Shown piece by piece: positions 1 through 8,799 of a stretch of DNA of 64,000 nucleotides. The notes under the pieces are model-generated. The model did not search any database, was not told the DNA's origin, and saw only the letters and a list, made by a program, of their open reading frames with translations. This DNA is from Terriglobia bacterium (GTDB lineage Bacteria > Acidobacteriota > Terriglobia > Bryobacterales > Bryobacteraceae): NCBI GenBank assembly GCA_020073145.1, contig JAIQFS010000010.1:1-64000 (forward strand), in the 5' to 3' direction. Position 1 is the first letter of the stretch. Each line of letters starts with the position of its first letter. Position numbers and translations under genes: made by a program.

Positions 1-102
1 ATCGCCAGCATGGTCATGGTCCTGCTGTTCTGCTTTCTTTGGGATAGAATAAGGGATAAAAAAAGGCCAGGGAAGCTGGGCCAAATATTCTTGACAGATT
101 AA
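1..102 (+). CDS. C-terminal fragment of a membrane protein (5' end outside window)
   Basis: Frame 1 is open from the first base to a TAA at 100-102, about 33 codons. The peptide is one hydrophobic segment (IASMVMVLLFCFLW) followed by a basic tail (DRIRDKKRPGK), the usual look of a membrane protein's last helix and cytoplasmic end. The helix followed by a basic stretch and GQIFL faintly recalls an internal part of prolipoprotein diacylglyceryl transferase, but this is too short to call. Composition is clearly poorer in G+C than everything after about 340. Confidence 0.4.
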   Translation: MASMVMVLLFCFLWDRIRDKKRPGKLGQIFLTD

Positions 103-119
103 TTCTTCCTTCATATAAT
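91..119 (+). promoter_or_regulatory. Consensus sigma-70 promoter of the AbrB-like gene
   Basis: A perfect TTGACA (91-96) and a perfect TATAAT (114-119) are separated by exactly 17 bases. The expected transcription start near 126 falls inside the palindrome at 122-150, so a bound repressor would block initiation. Confidence 0.85.
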
Positions 120-121
120 CT

Positions 122-150
122 TAATTACGTATTTACAGAATACGTAATTA
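122..150. promoter_or_regulatory. Perfect 12-bp inverted repeat, probable autoregulatory operator
   Basis: Arms TAATTACGTATT (122-133) and AATACGTAATTA (139-150) are exact reverse complements around a 5-base spacer (TACAG). The site lies directly after the -10 box and 22 bases before the AbrB-like start codon. SpoVT/AbrB-fold antitoxins commonly repress their own promoters through such palindromes. The binding role is inferred from position. Confidence 0.75.
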
Positions 151-1047
151 CCTTGGAAAAATAGAGAATACTATGCCCCTGGTTAAAATTCTTCGACATG
201 GACAGATAACCTTGCCCAAAGAGATAAGGAAGATTCTGGGCGTCGAGGAGGGAGACCTGCTGGAGGTAGGATTGGAAGATGCCAGGGTTTTTCTGCAGCC
301 AAAAGTTTTGGTAGATAAGCAAACCGTACTTTCGGAGGCCGGCGAGCGCACGGGGAGGGCGACGATGTCGGCGATTTCCATGGCTTCTTTGACGATGAAG
401 GGCTCGCCGTAGCGGACGCCGATCAGGTTGCCGTAGAACCGTGCGATGGCGGCCAGGCGTTCGCGGATTTCCTGCTCCTGCGGGAATAGGTCGCTGCCGG
501 CGTCGCCGGCGCCGTATTGGGACGTGTAGCTCAGGAGCGCCGACATGCGGCGTTCGAATTGCGCGCTGATGTCCACGACAAACGAAGGTTTGATGTTGGT
601 ATACAGGCCAGAGTAGAGGATCTTGAAGGGGCGGTGGGGCTCGGTGTACGGGTCTAACTTCTCCAGGCCCGACAGGAAGCAGGCTTCGTAGCCGAGCTCG
701 CAACAACGGTAATGGTCGGGGTGCCGGCCTTCCCAATAGGGCAGGATGACGACGCGCGGCTGGAGCTCGCGGATCTTGGCGGCCAGGGTCATGCGGGCGG
801 CGATGTTGTTTTCCAGACGGGCGTCGGGCATGCGCAGGTTTCCCCGAAACTGAAGCCGCAGGTGCTTGCCGGCGGCTTCGGATTCGGCGATGCGCTCTTC
901 CGGGGTGCCGCGGGTACCCATATCGCCGGCGGTGAGATCGAGGACTCCGGTTTTGTAGCCGGCTTCGGCCATGCGGATGAGGGTGCCGCCACAGGTCTGC
1001 TCCACATCATCGGGATGGGCGGCGATGGCGAGAACGTCGAGGCTCAT
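148..1047 (-). CDS. bshB1: Bacillithiol biosynthesis deacetylase BshB1, 3' end altered
   Basis: LmbE/PIG-L family zinc deacetylase that removes the acetyl group from N-acetylglucosaminyl-malate during bacillithiol synthesis. The N-terminal zinc motif HPDD is at residues 11-14 and the family's GRHPDH is at 107-112. The ATG follows the stop of the rhomboid gene directly (TAA-ATG), so the two are cotranscribed. The normal protein should end near residue 235 (ALPVRS). Here the frame reads on for about 64 residues of non-family sequence antisense to the AbrB-like gene, so the native stop has been lost at the junction near 340. The catalytic domain itself looks complete. Confidence 0.88.
   Translation of the reverse strand: MSLDVLAIAAHPDDVEQTCGGTLIRMAEAGYKTGVLDLTAGDMGTRGTPEERIAESEAAGKHLRLQFRGNLRMPDARLENNIAARMTLAAKIRELQPRVVILPYWEGRHPDHYRCCELGYEACFLSGLEKLDPYTEPHRPFKILYSGLYTNIKPSFVVDISAQFERRMSALLSYTSQYGAGDAGSDLFPQEQEIRERLAAIARFYGNLIGVRYGEPFIVKEAMEIADIVALPVRSPASESTVCLSTKTFGCRKTLASSNPTSSRSPSSTPRIFLISLGKVICPCRRILTRGIVFSIFPR
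173..412 (+). CDS. SpoVT/AbrB (MazE-fold) DNA-binding protein with a foreign C-terminus
   Basis: Residues 1-47 are a recognisable AbrB/MazE swapped-hairpin domain (LRHGQITLPKEIRKILGVEE, then GDLLEV). Such proteins are antitoxins or transition-state regulators. It follows a consensus promoter and a perfect palindrome, which suggests autoregulation. From about residue 54 the ORF enters sequence that is antisense to the 3' end of bshB1, so the last 25 or so residues are not family sequence and the natural C-terminus is lost. No toxin gene follows. Composition is AT-rich up to the junction and GC-rich after it. Either a real insertion or a chimeric assembly could explain this. Confidence 0.7.
   Translation: MPLVKILRHGQITLPKEIRKILGVEEGDLLEVGLEDARVFLQPKVLVDKQTVLSEAGERTGRATMSAISMASLTMKGSP
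330..352. other. Composition and gene-content junction
   Basis: AT-rich sequence with a readable AbrB gene stops, and GC-rich sequence carrying the 3' end of bshB1 begins. Two reading frames cross this point in opposite directions and each loses its expected end here. No terminal repeat of an insertion sequence is visible, so an assembly join is as likely as a genuine insertion. Confidence 0.6.
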
Positions 1048-1713
1048 TTACCAGGTGAGGTCCTTCCGTTTCCAATAGCGCTCTTTGGGCCGCATGAGGA
1101 AGATCAGGCCGATGCCCGCGATGAAGCCTCCAATGTGCGCGAAGAAGGCGGTTCCACCCTGGGAGATCTGCGAAGTGCCGATGCTGCCCACGCCGCTGAC
1201 CAACTGGATGAAGAACCAGTAGATGAGCATGACCCAGGCGGGGACTTCAATGGTGGTGATGAAGATATAGAAGATGAGGGTGTGGATGCGCGACTGCGGG
1301 AACTTGACCATGTAGGCGCCCATGACGCCGGCGATGGCGCCGCTGGCGCCGACCATGGGGACGCGCGAGCCGGGACTCAGGATGACCTGGCTCATGCCGG
1401 CGGCCACGCCGCAGGCCAGATAGAACAGCAGGTACTTGCCGTGCCCCAGGATGTCTTCGATGTTGTCGCCGAAGATCCAGAGGAACCACATGTTGCCGAG
1501 CACGTGCAACCAGCCGCCGTGCAGAAACATGGACGTGAAGACGTTGGCAAGATGAAACTGGTCGGGCACCAGCCCCCAGGTAAAGATGAAGGCATTTTGC
1601 GAATACGGGTCGAGGGAGAATTCAAACAAGAAGATGAGGATATTGATGACGATCAAGACCACGGTGACAACGGGCTTGGAGTAGCTCGGCTGTGTATCGC
1701 GTAGGGGAAACAT
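1048..1713 (-). CDS. Rhomboid-family intramembrane serine protease
   Basis: Multi-pass membrane protein of 221 residues. The catalytic serine lies in GASGAIAG (Ser124), the histidine in FFAHIGG (His193), and the conserved asparagine in HVLGNMW (Asn74). Rhomboids cleave transmembrane helices of other proteins inside the membrane; the substrate here is unknown. Start and stop abut the neighbouring genes (PfkB stop TGA then ATG; its own TAA then the bshB1 ATG), so it sits in a compact minus-strand operon of four genes. Confidence 0.92.
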   Translation of the reverse strand: MFPLRDTQPSYSKPVVTVVLIVINILIFLFEFSLDPYSQNAFIFTWGLVPDQFHLANVFTSMFLHGGWLHVLGNMWFLWIFGDNIEDILGHGKYLLFYLACGVAAGMSQVILSPGSRVPMVGASGAIAGVMGAYMVKFPQSRIHTLIFYIFITTIEVPAWVMLIYWFFIQLVSGVGSIGTSQISQGGTAFFAHIGGFIAGIGLIFLMRPKERYWKRKDLTW

Positions 1714-2676
1714 TCAATTGGCGGAGAGCGACTGGGCGGCGCGCGCGGCGAATTCAGGATGAGCGCGGCGCTCGGCCCGCGCCATCAACGCGCGAACTTC
1801 CGCCACTCCCGCGATGCCGCCGCGGGCTCCGATGGCGGTACAGTTCAGCGCCGCCATGGCGTTCGAAAATTCCAGAGCATCAGCCATGGACATCGCCTGC
1901 AACACAGCATAACAAAACGCTCCGTGAAAGACGTCGCCGGCGCCGGTGGTGTCCCGGCAATTGACCACGAAGGCGGGGGAATAGAGGAACCGGCCGTTCT
2001 CGCGGGCGAGGGCCCCTTGCGCGCCCAGGGTCATGGCGGCGACCTTCATGCCGAAGCGGTCCTGCAGCGCTTGCAGGGCCTGGAAGGGATCGCGCAGGCC
2101 GGTGAAGGCGGCGGGAAAGTCGGAAGAGGCCACCAGATAGTCCGTGCACGCCAGAAGCGGATCGAGGCCGGGATAGAGGGTGTCGAGGTCGAGCACCACG
2201 GGGATGCCGAGGTCGCGGGCGATGGCGGCGGCGCGCGCCATGGCGGGGGTGTCGTGGCCATCGGTCAACAGCAGGCGGGTCCGAGCGATCTGGGCCGGAT
2301 CGATCTCTTCGGGGCGCAGGCGGAGGCAGTCGTCGCGACGCCAGAAGACGGTGCGCTCGCCGGTGGAGCGGTCAATCACGATATAGGCGGACTGGTTGGG
2401 GCAGCCGGGGCGGAGCTGGACATGTTCGAGGTCGATGCCGGAAGCGCGCAGGCTCTGCATCTGGACCCGGCCACGTTCATCGTCGCCCACGGTTCCGATG
2501 TACTTGACGCGGAGTCCGAGGCGGGCGGAGGCCACCAGCGCGCTAGCGATCTGGCCACCGGGGCTGAGGAGTTCTTCCGTCACCCGCACCTTGCCGGCGT
2601 AAGCGGGAAATTGGGGGACCATGAGCAAGGTGTCGGTGGCGTTCAAGCCGACGCCGAGCACGTCGAAATCAGGCAT
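1714..2676 (-). CDS. PfkB-family carbohydrate kinase
   Basis: Ribokinase-fold sugar kinase of 320 residues. The C-terminal PfkB signature DTTGAGDVFHGAF carries the catalytic aspartate near residue 248, and the N-terminal GGQIASALVASARLG matches the substrate-binding glycine region. The substrate cannot be told from sequence. I prefer the ATG at 2676 (MPDFDVLG) over the upstream alternative because the family begins there and it overlaps the preceding gene by only 8 bases. It is the second gene of the flippase-like/PfkB/rhomboid/bshB1 operon. Confidence 0.88.
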   Translation of the reverse strand: MPDFDVLGVGLNATDTLLMVPQFPAYAGKVRVTEELLSPGGQIASALVASARLGLRVKYIGTVGDDERGRVQMQSLRASGIDLEHVQLRPGCPNQSAYIVIDRSTGERTVFWRRDDCLRLRPEEIDPAQIARTRLLLTDGHDTPAMARAAAIARDLGIPVVLDLDTLYPGLDPLLACTDYLVASSDFPAAFTGLRDPFQALQALQDRFGMKVAAMTLGAQGALARENGRFLYSPAFVVNCRDTTGAGDVFHGAFCYAVLQAMSMADALEFSNAMAALNCTAIGARGGIAGVAEVRALMARAERRAHPEFAARAAQSLSAN

Positions 2677-3685
2677 CGTGGGGGACCGCGACCGCACCGC
2701 GCTGGGCGCGATCGCGAAGCTCGCCGAGATTCAGGCCGGTGAGCGCGGTGGCGACTGCGCCGCCGATGAGGAGAGGCGCGGTCAGCGCGAAGAACATGAC
2801 GAAGGAGAAGCTCTTGGCGTCGTTGCGTTCGACGTCGAAGAGGCCCAAGGCGAGGACGCAGGCCACCTGAAACAAGCCGACGTTGCCGGGAGCATTGGGC
2901 ACGACGGTGGCGAAGCGAACGATGGCCAGGACGCCCCCCGCCACCCAGAAGCCCAGATCGAGCCCATAGGCTTTCATGAGCGCCCAGACAGAAACGACTT
3001 GCAGCGCGAGGAGGACTCCGCTGATTAAGATAGTGAACCCGATGGTGCGACGATTGCCCATCAGGTGCAGGCCTTCGACGACATGGCGCAGGGTGGAGGC
3101 CCAGCGGCTCTCGCGGATCAGCAGGTGCACATGCTGCTTGTGATGAACCACCCAGACCAGGATGCCGGCGCCGGCGAACAGCAGCAGTCCGATCAATTGG
3201 ACGACGATGATGAGGTCGCGCGGGATGGCGCGGACGAAGGCCGCGGTAATCAGGAAGGTGGCGAGCATCCAGAAACCATCGATGAGGCGCTCGACGGCCG
3301 CGGAAGCGAAGCTGAGGGAGATGCGGAAGTCATTCCAGTGGGCCAGCAGATAACAGCGAATCAATTCGCCGGTGCGGAGCGGGAGGACTTCATTGGCAAA
3401 GAGTCCGATGTAGATGGCCTGGACGGTGCGCCAGTAGCGCAGGCGCACGACGGGGCCGAGGACGGTATTCCAGCGCCAGCCATGGGCGAGGTAGACCGAG
3501 AGATCGGCGGCCACGGCGAGCAGGACCCAGCGCCAGTCGAGCGAGCGGATGGTGGGAATGAGATCGCCGATGGGGTAGCCGTGGAGCACCCAAAGCAGGC
3601 ACGCCGCCGAAACGGTATAGCCCAGGAGTTGGGGCAACCAGGAAGGGATCCAGCGGGCTGACACTCGGGCGCGTGAGGTCTCCAA
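2669..3685 (-). CDS. Lysylphosphatidylglycerol synthase TM-region (UPF0104-type) membrane protein
   Basis: Integral membrane protein of 338 residues with about eight hydrophobic segments. The family signatures LFANEVLPLRTGELIR (about residues 94-109) and the late VVPNAPGNVGLFQ are both present. Relatives are thought to flip or synthesise modified lipids. The soluble aminoacyl-transfer domain of MprF is absent, so a pure flippase-like role is more likely. It is the first gene of the operon that ends with bshB1 and is divergent from fadN across about 200 bases that must hold both promoters. Confidence 0.8.
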   Translation of the reverse strand: METSRARVSARWIPSWLPQLLGYTVSAACLLWVLHGYPIGDLIPTIRSLDWRWVLLAVAADLSVYLAHGWRWNTVLGPVVRLRYWRTVQAIYIGLFANEVLPLRTGELIRCYLLAHWNDFRISLSFASAAVERLIDGFWMLATFLITAAFVRAIPRDLIIVVQLIGLLLFAGAGILVWVVHHKQHVHLLIRESRWASTLRHVVEGLHLMGNRRTIGFTILISGVLLALQVVSVWALMKAYGLDLGFWVAGGVLAIVRFATVVPNAPGNVGLFQVACVLALGLFDVERNDAKSFSFVMFFALTAPLLIGGAVATALTGLNLGELRDRAQRGAVAVPHDA

Positions 3686-3891
3686 TACCTCATCATAGCG
3701 TCACACCATGAGGCGCACGTCGTGAAGGCAAATCTGTTTCCGCAGAGTAACGCCGCCGTAACGGGCGGGAGGGAAAGCGGTGCGGGCCAGATCGGTGGCG
3801 AGGGCGCCCGCGCCCTTACGGGACGCAGGTGAAAGGAATGCCAACAGCCGCATGGGGATTCGCGTTACCCTCTTCCATAGGAAACTTCTTG

Positions 3892-6219
3892 ATGAAGCCA
3901 CTTCGCCGGGTCGGCGTGTTGGGCGCCGGGACCATGGGGTCGCGCATCGCGGCTCATTTCGCCAACGCCGGTTTTCCGGTGGATTTGTTGGATCTCGTGA
4001 TTCCGGGGCAGGCGCAGCGCAATGCCGCCGCGCTGGCGGGAATCGAAGCGGCCGCCAAACAGAAGCCGGCGGCGTTCTTCACCGAGAGCGCGCGCGGGTT
4101 GATCGCGCCGGGCAATTTCGAAGACGATCTGGGCCGGCTGAGCGGCTGCGACTGGATCGTGGAGGCGGTCACCGAGCAAATGGACCTCAAGCGGACGCTG
4201 CTGGCCCGAGTGGCGGCGGTGCGCAGCAAGGGATCGATCCTTTCGACCAACACCAGCGGCATCCCGTTAGCGCGCATTTCCGAGGGATGGGACGGCGATC
4301 TGCAGCGGCATTTTCTGGGAACGCACTTCTTCAATCCGCCGCGGTATCTCCACCTGGTGGAGATCATTCCCGGGCCGCAGACCACGCCAGAGGTGCTGGA
4401 GTGGGTTTCGACGTTTTGCGATCTGCACCTGGGCAAGGGAGTGGTGCCGTGCAAGGACACGCCGAACTTCATCGCCAACCGGATCGGCACCTTTTTCGCG
4501 GCCACTCTGTTCCAGCTGACGGTGGAGGGCGGATACACGGTGGAAGAAGTGGATGCGCTGACGGGCTCACTGATCGGACTGCCGAACAGCGCGACGTTTC
4601 GGCTGGCGGACATTATCGGGCTGGACGTGTGGGCGCACGTGCTGAACAACCTGCGGACGCTGGCTCCGGACGATCCGGGGCACAACCGGTACGCGCCGCC
4701 GGAGTTCATGACGAGGATGATGGAACGCGGCTGGCTGGGGGAGAAACGCGGCCAGGGTTTCTACAAGCGAGTGGGGCCGCAGAAGGAAATCCACGCCATC
4801 GACCTGAAGACGCTGGAATATCACCCGGCGCAGAAACCGCGGTGGCCTTCGGTGGATGCCGCGCGCAACATCGACGGACTGGGGCAGCGCGTGCGGACGC
4901 TGGTGGCGGCGCCGGACCGGCCGGGGCAATTTCTGTGGAGCTTATTTCGCGACCTGTTCACGTACTCGGCTTCGATGGCGCCGGAGATATCCGACCGGGT
5001 GGTGGAGATCGATCGCGCGATGCGCTGGGGCTACGCCAACAAACTCGGACCGTTCGAGATGTGGGACGCAGTGGGCGTGCCGGAGACCGTGACTCGCATG
5101 CGCGCCGAAGGACATGCGGTGCCGGTCAACATCGAACAGATGCTGACTGCCGGCGCGACTTCTTTCTATCAGACCGCGGACCGGGGCGGTGCTCCCGGCA
5201 GGCGCTACTTCGACTGGAGCGCGGCCGGGTATCGGGAGCTGGAAGAGCGGCCGGGCGTGGCGGTGTTGAGCGATCTTCGGAGGGCGCGCGGGGTAGTGAA
5301 GAAGAACCCGGGGGCCTCACTGGTGGATCTGGGCGACGGGGTGCTGTGCCTGGAATTCCACACCAAGATGAACGCCATCGGCGACGACATTCTGCAGATG
5401 ATCCGCGACGGCATCGACGAAACGAGCCGCGGGTTTGAAGCGCTGGTGATTGCCAACCAGGGCGACCATTTCAGCGCGGGCGCCAACCTGGTGCTGATTC
5501 TGCTGGCCGCCCAAGAAGGCGAGTGGGACGAGCTGAACGCGGTGATCCGCAGATTCCAGCAAGCCACCATGGCGATCAAGTACGCGCCCAAGCCGGTGGT
5601 GGCAGCGCCCTTCGGGCTGGCGCTGGGCGGAGGCTGCGAGGTGGTGCTGCACGCGGCCCGCGCGCAGGCTTCGGCGGAGACTTATCTCGGGCTCGTAGAG
5701 ACGGGAGTGGGACTGATTCCCGCCGGCGGCGGCTGCAAGGAAATGTTGCTGCGGTTGGGTAACGCGAAAGCGGCCTTCGAATTAATCGGCTACGCCAAAA
5801 CTTCGACCAGCGCGGCGAACGCGCGCGAGCTGGGGCTGCTGCGAGCGCAAGACGGAATCTCGATGAATCCCGAACGCTTAATCGGCGACGCCAAGGCGGC
5901 CGCGCTGGCACTGGTCCCAGTGTATGCGCCGGGACTGCCTCATGAACGCATTCCGGTGGACGGCGATGGGGCATACGCGCTGCTGAAGATGGGCCTCTAC
6001 CTGGCGCGCGAGGGCGGGTTCCTTTCCGAGCACGATGTCGTGGTGGGGGAGAAACTGGCGCACGTGTTGAGCGGCGGGCGGCTGACCGGGAAGCAGACGG
6101 TGTCGGAGCAGTATCTGCTGGATTTGGAGCGGGAGGCGTTTCTCAGCCTGTGCGGGCAGCCCAAGACCCAGGAGCGCATCCAGCACACGCTAAAGACCGG
6201 AAAGCCGCTGCGGAATTGA
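3892..6219 (+). CDS. fadN: 3-hydroxyacyl-CoA dehydrogenase / enoyl-CoA hydratase, FadN type
   Basis: Bifunctional beta-oxidation enzyme of 775 residues. The N-terminal Rossmann dinucleotide motif GVLGAGTMGSRIA and HFFNPP belong to the dehydrogenase. The C-terminal crotonase domain has the oxyanion-hole segments NQGDHFSAGANL and ALGGGCEVVL. Dehydrogenase-first order is that of FadN and the reverse of FadB. The ATG at 3892 is chosen because AGGAAA lies 9 bases upstream and the Rossmann fold begins at once; the 63 bases between 3829 and it do not look coding. The thiolase follows after 27 bases, giving the last three steps of fatty-acid oxidation as one unit. Confidence 0.93.
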   Translation: MKPLRRVGVLGAGTMGSRIAAHFANAGFPVDLLDLVIPGQAQRNAAALAGIEAAAKQKPAAFFTESARGLIAPGNFEDDLGRLSGCDWIVEAVTEQMDLKRTLLARVAAVRSKGSILSTNTSGIPLARISEGWDGDLQRHFLGTHFFNPPRYLHLVEIIPGPQTTPEVLEWVSTFCDLHLGKGVVPCKDTPNFIANRIGTFFAATLFQLTVEGGYTVEEVDALTGSLIGLPNSATFRLADIIGLDVWAHVLNNLRTLAPDDPGHNRYAPPEFMTRMMERGWLGEKRGQGFYKRVGPQKEIHAIDLKTLEYHPAQKPRWPSVDAARNIDGLGQRVRTLVAAPDRPGQFLWSLFRDLFTYSASMAPEISDRVVEIDRAMRWGYANKLGPFEMWDAVGVPETVTRMRAEGHAVPVNIEQMLTAGATSFYQTADRGGAPGRRYFDWSAAGYRELEERPGVAVLSDLRRARGVVKKNPGASLVDLGDGVLCLEFHTKMNAIGDDILQMIRDGIDETSRGFEALVIANQGDHFSAGANLVLILLAAQEGEWDELNAVIRRFQQATMAIKYAPKPVVAAPFGLALGGGCEVVLHAARAQASAETYLGLVETGVGLIPAGGGCKEMLLRLGNAKAAFELIGYAKTSTSAANARELGLLRAQDGISMNPERLIGDAKAAALALVPVYAPGLPHERIPVDGDGAYALLKMGLYLAREGGFLSEHDVVVGEKLAHVLSGGRLTGKQTVSEQYLLDLEREAFLSLCGQPKTQERIQHTLKTGKPLRN

Positions 6220-6246
6220 GGACAGGGGCCGGGGGGAAGAGGGAAT

Positions 6247-7407
6247 ATGGCGGAAGCGGTCATCATCGATTGTCTGCGAACGGCGGTGGGCCGGGCTCCG
6301 CGCGGCGCGCTGCGCCATACGCGGCCGGACGACCTGGCGGCAGTGGTGATCCGCGCGCTGGTGGAACGGTACCCGCAGGCCCAGGCGGTGGAAGACGTGA
6401 TCCTGGGCTGCGCCATGCCGGAAGGAGAAGCGGGGCTGAATATGGCGCGGCAGGCGCTGCTGCGGGCCGGGTTGCCGGACAGCGTGCCGGGGATGACGAT
6501 CAACCGGTTTTGCAGCTCCGGGCTGCAAGCGATCGCGTTGGCCGCGGACCGCATCCGAGCGGGCGACGCGGAGATGCTGGTTGCGGGGGGCGCCGAATCG
6601 ATGAGCCTGATTCCCTTCGGCGGCGCCAAGCCGGCCCCGAATCCGTGGTTTGTGGACCACTGGCCGGAAGTCTACATGAGCATGGGGCTGACGGCCGAGC
6701 GGGTGCAGAAGAAATACGGCATCTCGCGCGAGGAGGCCGACGCCTTCGCACTGGGCAGCCATCAGAAGGCGATTCGTGCGCAGCGGGAAGGCAAGTTCGA
6801 CGAAGAGATCGTGCCGGTGGATGTGGAATCGGTGGCGCCGGGAAAGACGGCCACCGAGGTGTTCCGCAAAGATGAGGGGCCGCGCGCCGACACGAATGCG
6901 GAAGCGCTGGCGAAACTGAAGCCGGCGTTTCACGCGCAGGGCACGGTGACGGCGGGCAACTCATCGCAGACCAGCGATGGCGCGGCGGCGGCGCTGGTGA
7001 TGTCCGAGAGCAAGGCGCGGGAGCTCGGCTTGAAACCGAAAGCCCGCTTCGTGAGTTTTGCGACGGCGGGCGTACCCCCGGAGATCATGGGGATCGGGCC
7101 GGTAGTGGCGATCCCCAAGGCTCTCGCGAAGGCGGGGCTGAAGCGGGAGGACCTGGGCGTGGTCGAACTGAACGAGGCCTTCGCGGTGCAAGCGTTGGCG
7201 GTGATTCGAGAAACCGGCCTGGATCCGGGGCGGGTCAATCCAAACGGCGGTGCGATCGCGCTGGGGCATCCGCTGGGATGCACGGGCGCGAAGCTGACCG
7301 CGACGATCCTGCGCGAACTAGAGCGGACGCAGGCCCGCTACGGCATGGTGACGATGTGCATTGGCGGCGGGCAGGGCGCGGCCGGCATTTTTGAGCGGAT
7401 GGGATAA
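6247..7407 (+). CDS. fadA: Acetyl-CoA acyltransferase (3-ketoacyl-CoA thiolase)
   Basis: Thiolase of 386 residues with the acyl-accepting cysteine in NRFCSSG, the NEAF loop, GHPLGCTGA with the active-site histidine, and the second cysteine in [10 protein letters not shown] near the C-terminus. It cleaves 3-ketoacyl-CoA to acetyl-CoA and a shortened acyl-CoA. It is cotranscribed with fadN, 27 bases downstream. The usual third partner, acyl-CoA dehydrogenase FadE, is not in the window. Confidence 0.94.
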   Translation: MAEAVIIDCLRTAVGRAPRGALRHTRPDDLAAVVIRALVERYPQAQAVEDVILGCAMPEGEAGLNMARQALLRAGLPDSVPGMTINRFCSSGLQAIALAADRIRAGDAEMLVAGGAESMSLIPFGGAKPAPNPWFVDHWPEVYMSMGLTAERVQKKYGISREEADAFALGSHQKAIRAQREGKFDEEIVPVDVESVAPGKTATEVFRKDEGPRADTNAEALAKLKPAFHAQGTVTAGNSSQTSDGAAAALVMSESKARELGLKPKARFVSFATAGVPPEIMGIGPVVAIPKALAKAGLKREDLGVVELNEAFAVQALAVIRETGLDPGRVNPNGGAIALGHPLGCTGAKLTATILRELERTQARYGMVTMCIGGGQGAAGIFERMG

Positions 7408-7425
7408 GCAGCAGACCGCGCGCTC

Positions 7426-7457
7426 GGGGCAGACCACACCAACCGATGGTCTGCCCC
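7426..7457. terminator. Bidirectional hairpin between convergent genes
   Basis: GGGGCAGACC (7426-7435) and GGTCTGCCCC (7448-7457) form a perfect 10-bp stem with a 12-base loop, placed between the ends of fadA and the convergent heme-binding-like gene. No long T-run follows on either strand, so it may act as a mRNA-end stabiliser or a factor-assisted terminator. Confidence 0.65.
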
Positions 7458-7505
7458 ATAATTGCGTTCGCGCTTTTCCGGGCGTGGCTGAAAACCAGAC
7501 AGCCG

Positions 7506-8240
7506 TTAGTAGCCGCTGGCGTTCTGCTCGGTGCCGAGAGCAATGCCGTTGCGTTTGGTGTTGAGGCAGAGCGGGTGGGTGAATGGCGAAGCCCCGTCCG
7601 CCCCGCTGTAGGTGATGTCGTCCACCAGTTTGCCGCCCGGCGGGTTGAAACCGGCGGCATCCCGAACGCCCTTGGCGATTTCGTGATCGGCGCAGGACGT
7701 ATCGCCGCTGACGCCTAAGCCTCCGATGATCTTGCCGCTGGTGTTATAGAGCGGCACGCCACCACCGAAGAAGATGAGGCCCCCTTGGATCTGGCCGTCA
7801 CCGGAATTGGGGGAGTCGGGAGAATTCAAGAATCTCGCACCGAAGGGATTCGATTGGCCCAGGCTCCAGAGCGAATGTCCCGGCTGGGTGAAGGTATAGA
7901 GCCGAGCCGTGGAGAGAGCGAGCGAATCGAGACTAAAGGCGTTGGCGGTGTAGGCCTTCGCTTTGGCGATGGCCTGGCTTCCCGGCCAGACCTGCGTGGG
8001 GTCGGATTGCGAGGCGGCGGCGGCGCAGACTTCGCCGGCGCGGTTCACCACGGCGGCCCACATGCGGGTTCCGTTGAACAGGCCGCCGATTGACGGACCG
8101 CCGGCGGCCTGCAGCAGGGTGGTGAGTTGGGCCGCGGTGGGCAATCCGTCGCAGGCGTGTTTTTGGTGACCATTGTCATCGGCGAGCACGGCAGAGGCGC
8201 CGGCCAGAAAAATCGCGCAGAGTGTCATCGATCGGAACAT
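7506..8240 (-). CDS. Secreted heme-binding-like protein (GlcG/HbpS, DUF336)
   Basis: 244 residues with a Sec signal peptide (cleavage likely after ASAVLA) and then the GlcG/HbpS fold: MWAAVVNRAGEVCA, a run of 'AKAKAYTANAFS', and GGVPLYNTSGKIIGGLGVSG. Homologues bind heme or act in oxidative-stress sensing, but many have no known role. A GAGGAG site lies 6 bases before the ATG. It is monocistronic in appearance, convergent with fadA. Confidence 0.85.
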   Translation of the reverse strand: MFRSMTLCAIFLAGASAVLADDNGHQKHACDGLPTAAQLTTLLQAAGGPSIGGLFNGTRMWAAVVNRAGEVCAAAASQSDPTQVWPGSQAIAKAKAYTANAFSLDSLALSTARLYTFTQPGHSLWSLGQSNPFGARFLNSPDSPNSGDGQIQGGLIFFGGGVPLYNTSGKIIGGLGVSGDTSCADHEIAKGVRDAAGFNPPGGKLVDDITYSGADGASPFTHPLCLNTKRNGIALGTEQNASGY

Positions 8241-8452
8241 GAGTTAGCTCCTCGTTGGACGTGGATGGCGCGTATCGTCGAGACCTGTTCTCAGGGGAGG
8301 CGAAACGCGACGACCGCAGCAAAATACTGACATGCGGCGGGTTAGGTGTCAACGACTGCGGCCAGGCTGTAACATGCCGCCAGTGCGGAGTCACACAAAG
8401 CGCGCGCGAAGGCGGGGAAACTCCCGATTGGCCAGGCTCGATTTTCTCACCC

Positions 8453-8764
8453 CTACTTCTTGAGTTCGTCGCAAGACAGCGCGGGAACGTGGATTTGCCG
8501 GATCGGGAAACGCCTGGCTGCGGGCGGCTTCACTTGCGGCATGGGCTCGGGTTCGGCCCGTCGCAGGAAATTGAGCAGCGGGATGGCACAGAACCGGGGA
8601 GGCGTCGCCAGGACCGCCTTCGCGGCCGGGGAAGGCCGGATAGTTGGTTCGGAGGACTCTTTTGGAGGCGGTGACGGGTCAGACTGCGCTTGAGGCGCGG
8701 CGGGGGTCTGGCCCGCAAGGGCGACGCCGCACAACAATGCTACGCACAGAATTCGAAACCTCAT
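8453..8764 (-). CDS. Small secreted proline-rich protein, function unknown
   Basis: About 103 residues. A signal peptide (MRFRILCVALLCGVALAG) is followed by a proline/alanine-rich linker and a short C-terminal part with two cysteines (PRFCAIP and LSCDELKK) and a basic stretch. I do not recognise a family. The start at 8764 is preferred to far-upstream codons because those run antisense through rsmA. It lies 35 bases downstream of rsmA on the same strand. Confidence 0.6.
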   Translation of the reverse strand: MRFRILCVALLCGVALAGQTPAAPQAQSDPSPPPKESSEPTIRPSPAAKAVLATPPRFCAIPLLNFLRRAEPEPMPQVKPPAARRFPIRQIHVPALSCDELKK

Positions 8765-8799
8765 GGCAACCATGGAATGCCGCGAGACGCAGAGACCTT

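Noticed and set aside
712-1704. Plus-strand ORF of 330 codons
   Set aside because: Antisense to bshB1 and the rhomboid gene, with low-complexity Gly/Asp/His composition typical of shadows in high-GC DNA.
3701-3901. Minus-strand ORF of 66 codons between the flippase-like gene and fadN
   Set aside because: No family and no ribosome site; it occupies the divergent promoter region and overlaps the fadN start.
3780-5438. Plus-strand ORF of 552 codons overlapping fadN
   Set aside because: Another frame of fadN, arginine/glycine-rich and without any motif; fadN is unambiguous.
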